Shown piece by piece: positions 29,800 through 37,801 of a stretch of 38,034 nt of DNA. The translations under genes were made by a program, and so were the position numbers. The stretch comes from Nitriliruptoraceae bacterium. GTDB lineage: Bacteria > Actinomycetota > Nitriliruptoria > Nitriliruptorales > Nitriliruptoraceae. The stretch's first letter is position 1, and every line of letters starts with the position of its first letter. Below the pieces are notes generated by a model. That model was not told where the DNA came from. It was given only the letters and a program-made list of their open reading frames with translations, and made no database searches. The stretch covers positions 1 to 38,034 of the forward strand of contig PXDB01000022.1 of assembly GCA_003565155.1 (NCBI GenBank). The letters run 5' to 3'.

Positions 29800-30729
29800 A
29801 TGGACACGGTGCTGAAGGTCGCGGCGGTGCACCATCGCTACGGGTCGACGGTCGCGCTGGACAGCGTCGACCTGCAGCTCGGTGCGGGTGAGTGTGTCGC
29901 GTTGCTCGGCCCGAACGGCGCCGGCAAGACCACGCTGGTGGACATCGTCACCGGGCTCCGGCGCTGCCAGCAGGGAACGGTCGCGGTCACGGGCGGCGAT
30001 CCGGTGCGCGCCGCGACCCGGCGGGCGCTGGGTGTCGTGCAGCAACACAGCGGCGTGCCGCGCGCGTTGCAGGTCGAGGAGGTGGTACGAGGTGCCGCGA
30101 TCCGGGCGGGCGCGCCGCGAGGTGCGGTCGGTCCGGTGCTGGCCGAGGTCGGCCTGACCCAGCTCGCCCGCCGTCGGGTGACGCTGTTGTCCGGTGGCCA
30201 GCAGCAGCGGCTGCAGCTGGCGATGGCGCTGGTCAACGACCCGTCGCTGCTGGTGCTCGACGAGCCCACCACCGGGCTCGATGCGGCCGCACGGCGCGAC
30301 TTCTGGGAGCGTCTGGCCGCACGCCGTGATCGGGGCGCGGGCGTGCTGCTGACGACCCACCAGTTGGACGAGGCAGCCGCGGTCGCCGACCGGGTCGTGG
30401 TCCTCGCGCACGGTCGGGTCGTGGCTGCCGACACGCCGGCCGGCCTCGTGGCACGGCTGCCCGACCGGGTCGTCTCGGCACGCACCGGCTACGCGCCGGC
30501 GGATGCCATCACGATCGACGGGACGGTCGCTGTCCGACAGGACGCCGATGGGCGCCTGGTCGTGACGACCACGCAGCCGGAGACGCTGGTGCGCGCGCTC
30601 CTGGCCGCCGATCCCGAGCTCGACGACCTCCGGATCGAGTCCGCCGGCCTGGAGCAGGCGGTGCTGGCACTCAGCGGACAGCTCACCGCACCACCGCAGG
30701 AGATGACGATGATGGAGGTCGCACGATGA
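29800..30729 (+). CDS. ABC transporter ATP-binding protein (drug/ABC-2 exporter type)
   Basis: A 309-residue ATPase with Walker A GPNGAGKTTL, a Gln-containing QQHSGVPRALQ loop, signature LLSGGQQQRLQLA, Walker B LLVLDEPTTGLD and switch His in TTHQLDE. The C-terminal extension after residue 215 is the type found in DrrA/CcmA-like exporters. ATG at 29800 follows AGGAGG by six bases. The stop overlaps the permease start (ATGA). First gene of a four-gene set with permease, histidine kinase and response regulator, so it probably exports a compound that the kinase senses, or the damage it causes. Confidence 0.93.
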   Translation: MDTVLKVAAVHHRYGSTVALDSVDLQLGAGECVALLGPNGAGKTTLVDIVTGLRRCQQGTVAVTGGDPVRAATRRALGVVQQHSGVPRALQVEEVVRGAAIRAGAPRGAVGPVLAEVGLTQLARRRVTLLSGGQQQRLQLAMALVNDPSLLVLDEPTTGLDAAARRDFWERLAARRDRGAGVLLTTHQLDEAAAVADRVVVLAHGRVVAADTPAGLVARLPDRVVSARTGYAPADAITIDGTVAVRQDADGRLVVTTTQPETLVRALLAADPELDDLRIESAGLEQAVLALSGQLTAPPQEMTMMEVAR

Positions 30730-31517
30730 CCGCACCGATCGCAGAGCCCGAGGCGCGCACCACCACTGGCGGCACGGACTGGCGCACGCGCCGGGTGCTC
30801 CGCAACGAGGTCACCGAGGAGCTGCGGGCGGTCCTGCGGGAACCGACGACGCTGTTCTTCTCCGCCGCGATGCCGGTCGGGTTCTTCGCGCTGTTCGTGG
30901 GACTGTGGGGGGCGGAGACCGACGGTGTCACCACCGTCGGCACCGCGATGCTCGCCACCTTCGGCGCCTTCGGGGTGGTCGGCGTGTGCCTGCTGACCCC
31001 GGGCATCGGTATCGCGGAGGACCGTGAGCGTGGGTGGCTGCGGGTCAAGCGGGTGTCGGCGACACCGCTGCCGATCACCCTTGCCGCCAAGGTCTTCGCT
31101 GCGGTCCCGCACGCGTGCGCGGTCCTGCTCGCCATGACCGCGATCAGCGCCGTGACCGGCACGCTCCACCTCGACACGGTGTCGTGGATCCGGCTCGTCG
31201 CCGCGCTGGTGGTCGGTGGTCTGCCCTTCGCCCTGCTCGGGATCGCCGTGGGCTTCCTCGCGTCACCGAACGGGGCCACGGCGGTGCTGATGGCGGTCTT
31301 CATCCCCTCCGCGGTCGCGTCGGGGCTGTGGATGCCGCTCGAGATGCTGCCAGCCGGGGTACAGCAGGTGGCGCCGTGGCTGCCGACCTACCACCTCGCG
31401 CAGCTCGCGCTCGCGCAGATGGACGGTCGGCTGGGCCTCGAGCACGCCGCGGCACTGCTCGCCTTCGCGGCGCTCGCCGCCGGCGCGGCGACCGTGGCCT
31501 ACCGTCACGCACGATGA
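30726..31517 (+). CDS. ABC-2 type permease
   Basis: A 263-residue membrane protein with the ABC-2 plan: a soluble N-terminal helix (WRTRRVLRNEVTEELRAVLREP), six hydrophobic segments, and the typical GLWMPLEMLPAGVQQVAPWLPTYHLAQL stretch before the last helix. Coupled by ATGA to the ATPase before it and to the kinase gene after it. Together with the ATPase it should form a homodimeric exporter; substrate unknown. Confidence 0.9.
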   Translation: MTAPIAEPEARTTTGGTDWRTRRVLRNEVTEELRAVLREPTTLFFSAAMPVGFFALFVGLWGAETDGVTTVGTAMLATFGAFGVVGVCLLTPGIGIAEDRERGWLRVKRVSATPLPITLAAKVFAAVPHACAVLLAMTAISAVTGTLHLDTVSWIRLVAALVVGGLPFALLGIAVGFLASPNGATAVLMAVFIPSAVASGLWMPLEMLPAGVQQVAPWLPTYHLAQLALAQMDGRLGLEHAAALLAFAALAAGAATVAYRHAR

Positions 31518-32452
31518 CCACCACCCCTGCACCGAGGCACGCTGGCGCCACCGCCGCGCCGTCGCGCCAGAGCGCCGAGCTGTGGTACCTCGGGTTCCTG
31601 AGCATCCTGGTGGTACAGCCGGCGTTCGATCCGGCGGCGGGGGCCGTGGAGTGGGTGGTCACGGGGGCGGCGGTGCTGGCCTTCGTGCCGCTCTACGTCG
31701 CGGTCCACGCCCGGCCGGGTCCGCTGCGGCGGCTCGGTGCGCCGCTGTCGGTGCTGTTGGCAGTGGCGGTGTTCTGGTTCAACGGCGGTGCAACCGTGCT
31801 GCTGATCTACGCCGCGTCCTTCGTCGGGTTCTACGAGCCGCGACGCACCGCGATGCGCTGGTTCGTGGGGCTGTCGCTGCTGGTGGTGGCGATGGGGGTG
31901 ATGGCCCCGCTCCCGCTGCCCTTCGCCCTTGCCGTGTTCGCGGTACCGGTCGTGTTCATCTGGTTGGTCGGGATGTCGGCCATCGAGGAGGCCGAGCGAG
32001 AGCGGGAGGCACAGCGCCTGCGCGTCGACAACGCCCGCATCGGCCAGCTCGCCACGGCGGCGGAGCGCGAGCGCATCGCCCGGGACCTGCACGACGTGCT
32101 GGGGCAGTCGTTGACCGAGATCATCGTGCGCGCCCAGCTCGCCCGCCGCCTGGTCGGTGCTGACGGCGAGCGCGCCGTGACCGCGGAGACCGCCCTGGCG
32201 CTGGTCGTGCGCGAGGCCGTCACGAACGTCATCCGTCACGCCGATGCTGCCCGCTGCGCCATCGTGCTGCGGCGCGAGGGCAGCACCGACGTCATCGAGG
32301 TCACCGACGACGGCCATGGCGGCATCGAGGAGGAGTCCTCCGGACTGCTCGGGATGCGTGAACGCGTCCTCGCGCTCGGCGGGGAGCTGACCATCACCGA
32401 CAGCGACGGTGTCTCGGTGCGGGTCCGGGTGCCTGCGGGGGTGCCGGCATGA
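31514..32452 (+). CDS. DesK-like sensor histidine kinase with shortened core
   Basis: A 312-residue membrane kinase. Four or five hydrophobic segments cover residues 25-155 and a coiled linker follows (IEEAEREREAQRLRVDNARI). The HisKA_3 box ERERIARDLHDVLGQSLTEI has phospho-acceptor His193. The ATPase has the N box REAVTNVIRHADA (Asn238), VTDDGHGG and GLLGMRERV. Unusual: only 45 residues separate His193 and Asn238, while DesK-type kinases have about 100, so the second dimerisation helix and the first part of the ATPase domain seem missing, in frame. Overlaps the permease and the regulator genes by ATGA. It may still act as a phosphatase or need a partner. Confidence 0.85.
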   Translation: MTTTPAPRHAGATAAPSRQSAELWYLGFLSILVVQPAFDPAAGAVEWVVTGAAVLAFVPLYVAVHARPGPLRRLGAPLSVLLAVAVFWFNGGATVLLIYAASFVGFYEPRRTAMRWFVGLSLLVVAMGVMAPLPLPFALAVFAVPVVFIWLVGMSAIEEAEREREAQRLRVDNARIGQLATAAERERIARDLHDVLGQSLTEIIVRAQLARRLVGADGERAVTAETALALVVREAVTNVIRHADAARCAIVLRREGSTDVIEVTDDGHGGIEEESSGLLGMRERVLALGGELTITDSDGVSVRVRVPAGVPA

Positions 32453-33051
32453 TCCGTCTCGTCCTGGCCGAGGACCAGACGATGGTGCGCAGCGCCTTCG
32501 CGACCCTGCTCACCCTCGAGGCGGACCTCGAGGTGGTCGGCACCACACCCGACGGCCAGCGTGCGCTCGAGCTGGTGGCGGAGCACCGCCCCGACATCCT
32601 GCTGACCGACATCGAGATGCCGCGCGTGAGCGGACTGGACGCGGCCGCCCGGTTGCAGGCCGATGGTGGCGCCACGCGGGTGGTGATCGTCACGACCTTC
32701 GCCCGCGGCGGCTACCTGCGCAGGGCACTGGAGGCGGGCGTGCACGCCTACGTGCTCAAGGACGCACCGGTCGAGGAGCTGGCCGAGGTCATCCGCCAGG
32801 TGCACGCGGGCGGTCGGGTGATCGACCCGCAGCTCGCTGCCGAGGCGTGGGGGAGCAGTGATCCGCTCACCGAGCGCGAACGCGACGTCCTGCGCCTGGC
32901 GGAGGAGGGCCTGCCGAACGCCCGCATCGCCGAACGGCTGCACCTGGCCGAGGGCACGGTCCGCAACTACCTCTCCACCGCGATGGCCAAGCTCGGGGCC
33001 GAGAACCGGTCGCGCGCGGCCTACATCGCGCGCGAGCACGGGTGGCTGTGA
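32449..33051 (+). CDS. NarL/DesR-type response regulator
   Basis: A 200-residue regulator. The receiver domain has the acidic pocket LAEDQ (Glu8, Asp9), phospho-acceptor Asp54 in LLTDIEMP, Thr in VTTF and Lys in YVLKDAP. The C-terminal LuxR-type helix-turn-helix reads LTERERDVLRLAEEGLPNARIAERLHLAEGTVRNYLSTAMAKLG. Coupled by ATGA to the kinase gene. It probably activates the ABC operon, perhaps at the TGACA/TGTCA dyad near 29690. Confidence 0.93.
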   Translation: MIRLVLAEDQTMVRSAFATLLTLEADLEVVGTTPDGQRALELVAEHRPDILLTDIEMPRVSGLDAAARLQADGGATRVVIVTTFARGGYLRRALEAGVHAYVLKDAPVEELAEVIRQVHAGGRVIDPQLAAEAWGSSDPLTERERDVLRLAEEGLPNARIAERLHLAEGTVRNYLSTAMAKLGAENRSRAAYIAREHGWL

Positions 33052-33173
33052 TCCGGCCGGTCACCGCCGTACGGCACGACCCTGCCGATCCCCGTGGCGC
33101 CGAAGGTCAGCTTCTGCCATGGTGGCCGGGCATCATCCGCGTCCCGTGGACGTCGAGTCGTTAGGAGTGGCCC

Positions 33174-33809
33174 GTGGACGTCGATCCGGAGCACAGCGCC
33201 AGCCTCGTCACGCGGCAGGTCAGGGCAGGGGAGCGGGGCGGGGAAGCGACCCGGAGCGTGGTGGCACGGCGCCGTTTCGACGAAGGGCAGGGTGTGCTCT
33301 GGCACGCCATCACCGACCCGGAGCGACTCCCTCGCTGGTTCCTTCCCGTCACCGGTGATCTCCGCGTCGGGGGTCGGTACCAGCTCGAGGGCAACGCAGG
33401 GGGCACCATTGAGGCCTGCGAGCCGCCGCGCCACCTTGCGGTGACCTGGGAGTTCGGTGAGCAGGTGTCCTGGCTGGCCGTCACCCTGGGGCAGCGAGAG
33501 GCGGCCACGAGCCTGGAACTGGTGCATGAGGCGCCCCTCGGTCCCGGGTTCTGGGCGGAGTTCGGGCCGGGCGCGGCCGGGGTCGGCTGGGACCTGGCGC
33601 TGCTGGGGCTGGGACTCCACCTCGACAGCGGGGAGTCGGTCGACCCAGCCGGGGCCGAGGCGTGGACGCTGTCGCCCGCCGGGGTCGCCTTCGTGCGATC
33701 GGCGGCGACGGGCTGGGCGGACGCAGCGGTCGCCGACGGCGATGACGTGCCGGCCGCGCGTGCCGCGGCCGACCGCACGGTCGGCTTCTACACGACGCCG
33801 CCGGGCTGA
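33174..33809 (+). CDS. SRPBCC/AHSA1-family protein
   Basis: A 211-residue soluble protein whose residues about 28-150 match the START-like AHSA1 fold: VVARRRFDEGQGVLWHAITDPERLPRWFLPV, GDLRVGGRYQLEGNAGG, then RHLAVTWEFGEQVSWLAVTL and an acidic/aromatic C-terminal helix with GWDLALLGLGLHL. Such proteins bind hydrophobic ligands or modulate stress proteins; no ligand can be named. GTG at 33174 has AGGAG six bases before. A 14-base direct repeat of the start region lies 28 bases upstream. The following helix-hairpin-helix remnant is on the same strand. Confidence 0.82.
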   Translation: MDVDPEHSASLVTRQVRAGERGGEATRSVVARRRFDEGQGVLWHAITDPERLPRWFLPVTGDLRVGGRYQLEGNAGGTIEACEPPRHLAVTWEFGEQVSWLAVTLGQREAATSLELVHEAPLGPGFWAEFGPGAAGVGWDLALLGLGLHLDSGESVDPAGAEAWTLSPAGVAFVRSAATGWADAAVADGDDVPAARAAADRTVGFYTTPPG

Positions 33810-33810
33810 G

Positions 33811-33951
33811 CCACCGGCCTGCGCTCAGGCCGTACGGGTCGCCAGCTACCGCCGCAAGGAGTTGCTGGCCATCCACGGGGTCGGTCCGAGGGCGGTGCGG
33901 CTCCTGGAGGAGGCGCTGGCCGAGCGGGGGCTCGCCTCCCGCGACGGTTGA
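33811..33951 (+). pseudogene. helix-hairpin-helix protein fragment
   Basis: The frame to the TGA at 33949-33951 ends in RKELLAIHGVGPRAVRLLEEALAERGLASRDG, the usual C-terminus of small helix-hairpin-helix proteins that resemble the RNA polymerase alpha C-domain. Nothing upstream gives the normal first half, and no ATG or GTG opens the frame after the SRPBCC stop. Residues before it (AVRVASYRRK) look like a fused piece of the earlier helix, which suggests an internal deletion. A remnant is the best reading. Confidence 0.5.
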
Positions 33952-34074
33952 CACCGAGCGGCACCGGGTGCACGGTCCTCGTCCCGCCCACCGAGGGCAT
34001 GCCCGTCACGGGCGCGCCCTGCGAACCCCACCCCGGAGGCTTCCATCGCTTCGAAGGACGGTCCATCGATCGAC

Positions 34075-34254
34075 GTGTCCCACGTGCTCTTCCTGATGGG
34101 TGGGTTGCTCGTCGGGTACGGTGCCTCCGACCTGCTCGGCTCGGACGATCCCAACGTCACCGGCAGCGGTGCCCTGTTCGTCATCGCGATCTGTCTCTTC
34201 ATCGTCGCGCAGCAGACCGCGACCCGCCAGTCGGGCGCGACTCCCGAGGAGTAG
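34075..34254 (+). CDS. two-helix membrane miniprotein
   Basis: The frame from GTG 34075 to TAG 34252-34254 encodes 59 residues with two hydrophobic helices (VLFLMGGLLVGYGASDLLG and GALFVIAICLFIVAQQ) joined by a polar turn GSDDPNVTGS, and a short polar tail. Codon third positions are GC-rich as in real genes. GTG 34075 has no nearby ribosome site. The same frame continues upstream to ATC at 34045, which sits five bases after a perfect GGAGG (34035-34039); a rare AUC start or a mutated ATG would give 69 residues (IASKDGPSID added). Function unknown. Confidence 0.5.
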   Translation: MSHVLFLMGGLLVGYGASDLLGSDDPNVTGSGALFVIAICLFIVAQQTATRQSGATPEE

Positions 34255-34261
34255 CCGACAC

Positions 34262-34278
34262 GCAGCCGAACCGGCTGC
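34262..34278. terminator. hairpin between convergent genes
   Basis: GCAGCC (34262-34267) and GGCTGC (34273-34278) pair around GAACC. A separate perfect palindrome GAAACCGGTTTC lies at 34310-34321 and touches the stop codon of the BTAD gene on the other strand. Placement suits a bidirectional terminator; the stem is short. Confidence 0.35.
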
Positions 34279-34319
34279 CGCGGTCGTCACGGCTGGAGGC
34301 CGCGTCCGCGAAACCGGTT

Positions 34320-37300
34320 TCAGGCGCCGAGGGGACCGCAGCCGTTCCGGAGCCGATCGAGGGTGTCGTTCGCCCGTCGCAGCAGCGCGGGTACCTGCTG
34401 CTCCTGGGCGGTGTCGACGGCCCGCAGCGCCCACCGCAGCGCGTCGTCCGCGGCGCCGGCAGCTCGGCGCTGCTCGGCCCGACGCCGCTGCAGTTCGGCC
34501 AGGTGATCCGCCTCCCCGGTGCGCTCCACCACCTCGAAGGCGCGCTCCAGCGTCTCCTCGGCGTCGCGGAGGCGGTCGGCCGCCTCCAACCCCTGGGCGA
34601 GGAGATCGAGGTGCACGGTGCGGAACATGAAGGAGCCGAACCGCTCGAGTGTGGTGATGGCGTCCTCCATCTCGGCCACCCCCGCTGTCGGGTCCCGGGA
34701 GACGGCGGTGGCCCACCCGCGGAAGATCGCCGACATCGCGCGCAGGTAGTCGAGGTCGTGCTGCTCAGCGAGCGTGACCGCCTCCTCGGCGATGCGTCTA
34801 CAGGCGGGCACGTCTCGGCTGACCGCCGGGAGGAAGCACCACCACATCCGGGCGTGGGTGCGCGCGTAGTGGGCCTGGTCCGCGTCCAGTCGCTCCACGG
34901 TGGCCCGCAGTTGCGCGGCGTTGTCCTGCCCCTCGTCGACGAGCCAGAAGGCGTGCGGCACGGCCACCGAGCAGTCGAGTAGGAGGTGGCCGATCCCACG
35001 CCGCCGGGCCTCCTCGTCCGGCAGGGTGTCAGCCAGCTGTCGGGCACGTCGCAGGCTGTCGACACCCTCGCGGACGCGACCGAGCTGGAAGCTGGCCGCC
35101 CCGCGAGTGAAGAGCCCCTGGCAGGAGGCCGCCGGGTCATCACTGAGCTCCGCGTCCCACAGCACCTCGTCGGCCAACTCCAGCGCCTGCCGGTAGCGCG
35201 CCTGGTTCATCTCGAAGGCCCACAGGGCGTAGAGCGCCCCCAGCATGTCGGGGGTGTCGCCGACGCGTGCACCCAGGGTCCGGGCCCGGGCGACGACGGC
35301 GGGGATCCGTTGGCTGGAGAAGCCGTCTGCTTCCACGATCAGCAGTGCGCGGCGCGCCAGGACGTCACGCTCCAGCTGCTCGTCGGGTCCGAAGCGGTGG
35401 ATCGCCTCGACCGCGCGCTCCAGCAGTTGGTCGCCGTGTTCGAGCGCGAGGCTCCTGCGCGCGTGCTCGGCGGCGGCGATCGTCGCCGCGACCGCCTCCC
35501 GGAGCTCTCCCACCGGCAGAGAGTGGAGGCGGTGGTGCGCGACCGCGTAGGTGCCGGCGGGGTCGCTGCGGGCGGCGAAGGCACGGGCCGCGCGGTCGTG
35601 CAGCGAGGCCCGTCGGCGCGGCGAGAGTGTCGCTTCGATCGTGTCCCGGACAAGGACGTGGACGAAGCGGTGCTCCGCCGTGTGGGGCCCGGCCGCGGTG
35701 ATCAGGCCGGCGTTCGCAGCCGGCTCGAGACGGTCGAGGACCTCGGCCCGCGTGAGGCCGCTGAGGCCGGCGATGGCGGCGGTGGTCGGGTCGCGTCCCA
35801 GGATGGCGGCAGCCTCCAGGACCGCAACGGTCGCCTCCGGCAGCAGTCGCACCCGGCGCGTGATCACGTCGGCGACGGTCGGCGGGATCTCCGCCTGGGC
35901 GGCATCGATGGCCTGCTGCGGATCGCTGGTGGTCGCGCTCAGCAGCCGGAGCATCTCCCGGACGAACAACGGGTTGCCACCGGTCCGGTCGTGGACGGCC
36001 GTGACGAGCTCCTCGGAGGGCGGCAGCTGGGTCAGGGTCGTGACCAGGCGCGCCACTTCATCGCGTGCAAGCCCCTGCAACTCCAGGCGTTCGACGCCGG
36101 GGTGTCCGGCGAGGTCCGCGAGGACGTCGGTCAGCTTCGCGTTCGCCTCCCGGTCGCGGAGGCTGACCACCACGAGGACCCCGGTGTCCTCCAGGTAGGT
36201 CGGTAGGAGCCCGAGGAGCTCGATCGTGGGGTCATCGGCCACGTGCGCGTCCTCGATGACGACCAATCGCGGCGCATCGCGTCCGAGCCGCTGCAGGACA
36301 CGTCCGATGGCGTCATGGAGCTGGAAGCGTGCCGTTGCGGCATCACCGAGCCGTGGGGTCGGCAGGTCCGGCCAGCGCTCGCCCAGCTCCGGCACCAGGG
36401 TCGCCAGGATCGGCGCCTGCGGGCCGAGCAGCGCCGCCAGGTCGTCGTCCGCTACCTCGTCGAGGATGCCGCGCAGGACCTGGACCCACGGCCAGAAGGC
36501 CGGCGCGCCGGCGGTCTCCGAGCAGCGACCCACGACGGCCGAGGCGCCCGTCTCGAGCACGCGCTTGGTCAGGGAGCTGACCAGCAGGCTCTTGCCGATC
36601 CCGGCGTCGCCGGTCACGAACAGCAGCTCGCCACGCCCGGATACGGCCCGCTGCCAGCCCGCAGCCACGGAGCCGAACGCGACCTCGCGTCCGACCACAG
36701 CCGGCGGGGCGGACCATGCCTCGCCGATGATCGGGGTCACCGGGGTGGAGGCGGGCGGGGGCTCGGTCGGCCGGGGCGCGGCGAGTGCGGGGTCACGCTG
36801 CAGGATGCGCTGGTGCAGCTCGCTCAGGGCGCTGCCGGGATCCGTACCCAGCTCGTCCCTGAGCACCTCGCAGCAGCGGCGGTAGGTCTCGAGCGCCGCC
36901 GCCTGCTGACCGGCCCGGTAGAGGGCCAGCATCAACTGGCCCCGCAGTCGTTCGCGCAGCGGGTGCTGCGCGACGTGTCCCTCCAGCTCGGCCAGCAGCT
37001 GCCGTTCCTTGCCCTGGGCCAGGCGTGCGTCGACGAGATCCTCGAGCGCCCCGAGGCGCCGTTCCTCCAGTCGGGCGGCTTCCGCGGCCGCCCACGCCTG
37101 GTCGGCGACCTCGTCCAACGGTCGGCCGCGCCACAGCTGTAGACCGGCCGCCAGGTGCTGCTCGGCCGTGGTCGGCGCGCCGTCGGTCAGGGCCGTGCGA
37201 CCCCGGTCCGCGAGGTCGGTGAACCGCACGGCATCGACCGCCTCCGGTGCGATGCACAGTCGGTAGCCGTTGCCCTCACGTGAGATCCCGCCACCATCGA

Positions 37301-37517
37301 AGGCCTTGCGGAGCTGGCTGATGCGACCCTGCAGCGCGTTCGCCGGATCCGCAGGCAGATCGTCGCCCCACGCGACGTCCACCAGTCGGTCGGCGCCGAC
37401 CACGTGACCGGGCTCCACGGCCAGTGCGGCAAGCAGGGCACGTTGTCGGCGGGCCAGCTGCACGGGGCCGTCGTGCGACGCCACCAGCTGGACCGATCCG
37501 AGGAGCCGGATCTCCAC
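34320..37517 (-). CDS. BTAD/AAA transcriptional activator (AfsR/DnrI-like)
   Basis: About 1065 residues. Order: OmpR-type winged helix (1-95, VEIRLLGSVQL, RQRALLAALAVEPGHVV, DRLVDVAWGDD), bacterial transcriptional activation domain (about 95-245, EAVRFTDLADRG to LSELHQRILQRDP), then an AAA ATPase with Walker A GDAGIGKS at 303-310 and VVIEDAHVADD as Walker B, a winged region, and a long helical TPR-like C-terminus from about residue 600. Large activators of this type often control secondary metabolism or antibiotic response. GTG at 37517 opens the conserved first strand; its ribosome site is weak (GGGG) and an ATG at 37637 would add 40 atypical residues. The target is unknown. Confidence 0.88.
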   Translation of the reverse strand: MEIRLLGSVQLVASHDGPVQLARRQRALLAALAVEPGHVVGADRLVDVAWGDDLPADPANALQGRISQLRKAFDGGGISREGNGYRLCIAPEAVDAVRFTDLADRGRTALTDGAPTTAEQHLAAGLQLWRGRPLDEVADQAWAAAEAARLEERRLGALEDLVDARLAQGKERQLLAELEGHVAQHPLRERLRGQLMLALYRAGQQAAALETYRRCCEVLRDELGTDPGSALSELHQRILQRDPALAAPRPTEPPPASTPVTPIIGEAWSAPPAVVGREVAFGSVAAGWQRAVSGRGELLFVTGDAGIGKSLLVSSLTKRVLETGASAVVGRCSETAGAPAFWPWVQVLRGILDEVADDDLAALLGPQAPILATLVPELGERWPDLPTPRLGDAATARFQLHDAIGRVLQRLGRDAPRLVVIEDAHVADDPTIELLGLLPTYLEDTGVLVVVSLRDREANAKLTDVLADLAGHPGVERLELQGLARDEVARLVTTLTQLPPSEELVTAVHDRTGGNPLFVREMLRLLSATTSDPQQAIDAAQAEIPPTVADVITRRVRLLPEATVAVLEAAAILGRDPTTAAIAGLSGLTRAEVLDRLEPAANAGLITAAGPHTAEHRFVHVLVRDTIEATLSPRRRASLHDRAARAFAARSDPAGTYAVAHHRLHSLPVGELREAVAATIAAAEHARRSLALEHGDQLLERAVEAIHRFGPDEQLERDVLARRALLIVEADGFSSQRIPAVVARARTLGARVGDTPDMLGALYALWAFEMNQARYRQALELADEVLWDAELSDDPAASCQGLFTRGAASFQLGRVREGVDSLRRARQLADTLPDEEARRRGIGHLLLDCSVAVPHAFWLVDEGQDNAAQLRATVERLDADQAHYARTHARMWWCFLPAVSRDVPACRRIAEEAVTLAEQHDLDYLRAMSAIFRGWATAVSRDPTAGVAEMEDAITTLERFGSFMFRTVHLDLLAQGLEAADRLRDAEETLERAFEVVERTGEADHLAELQRRRAEQRRAAGAADDALRWALRAVDTAQEQQVPALLRRANDTLDRLRNGCGPLGA

Positions 37518-37711
37518 ATCGCCCCGTCGTCGGCAACACCACCACCTGCCGCCGTGCGCGCCACGCACCGCCGCGATCGGGCATGGCGACCGCTGTCGTC
37601 CTCCCAGACGCGTCAACGACGCTGCCCGACCGACCAAAGTAACCGAAGATCGGCCGGTTGCCCAGGGTGCGCAGCGGTCGAGGAGTGCGACCAGAAGGAC
37701 CGGACCGAGCC

Positions 37712-37740
37712 CCGACGGCGATGCGCCGATTGCCTAGTCT
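37712..37740 (+). promoter_or_regulatory. possible promoter of the last ABC gene
   Basis: TAGTCT at 37735-37740 fits an actinobacterial -10 box, with CCGACG at 37712-37717 as a weak -35 and a 17-base spacer. The leader to ATG 37802 would be about 55 bases. The rest of the 284-base gap between the BTAD gene and this ABC gene shows no gene. Confidence 0.3.
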
Positions 37741-37801
37741 CCCGGACCCCCACAACCGGGCAAGTGCACGGCTGCCCGTTGCGGTCCACGGGAGGCGCAG
37801 G

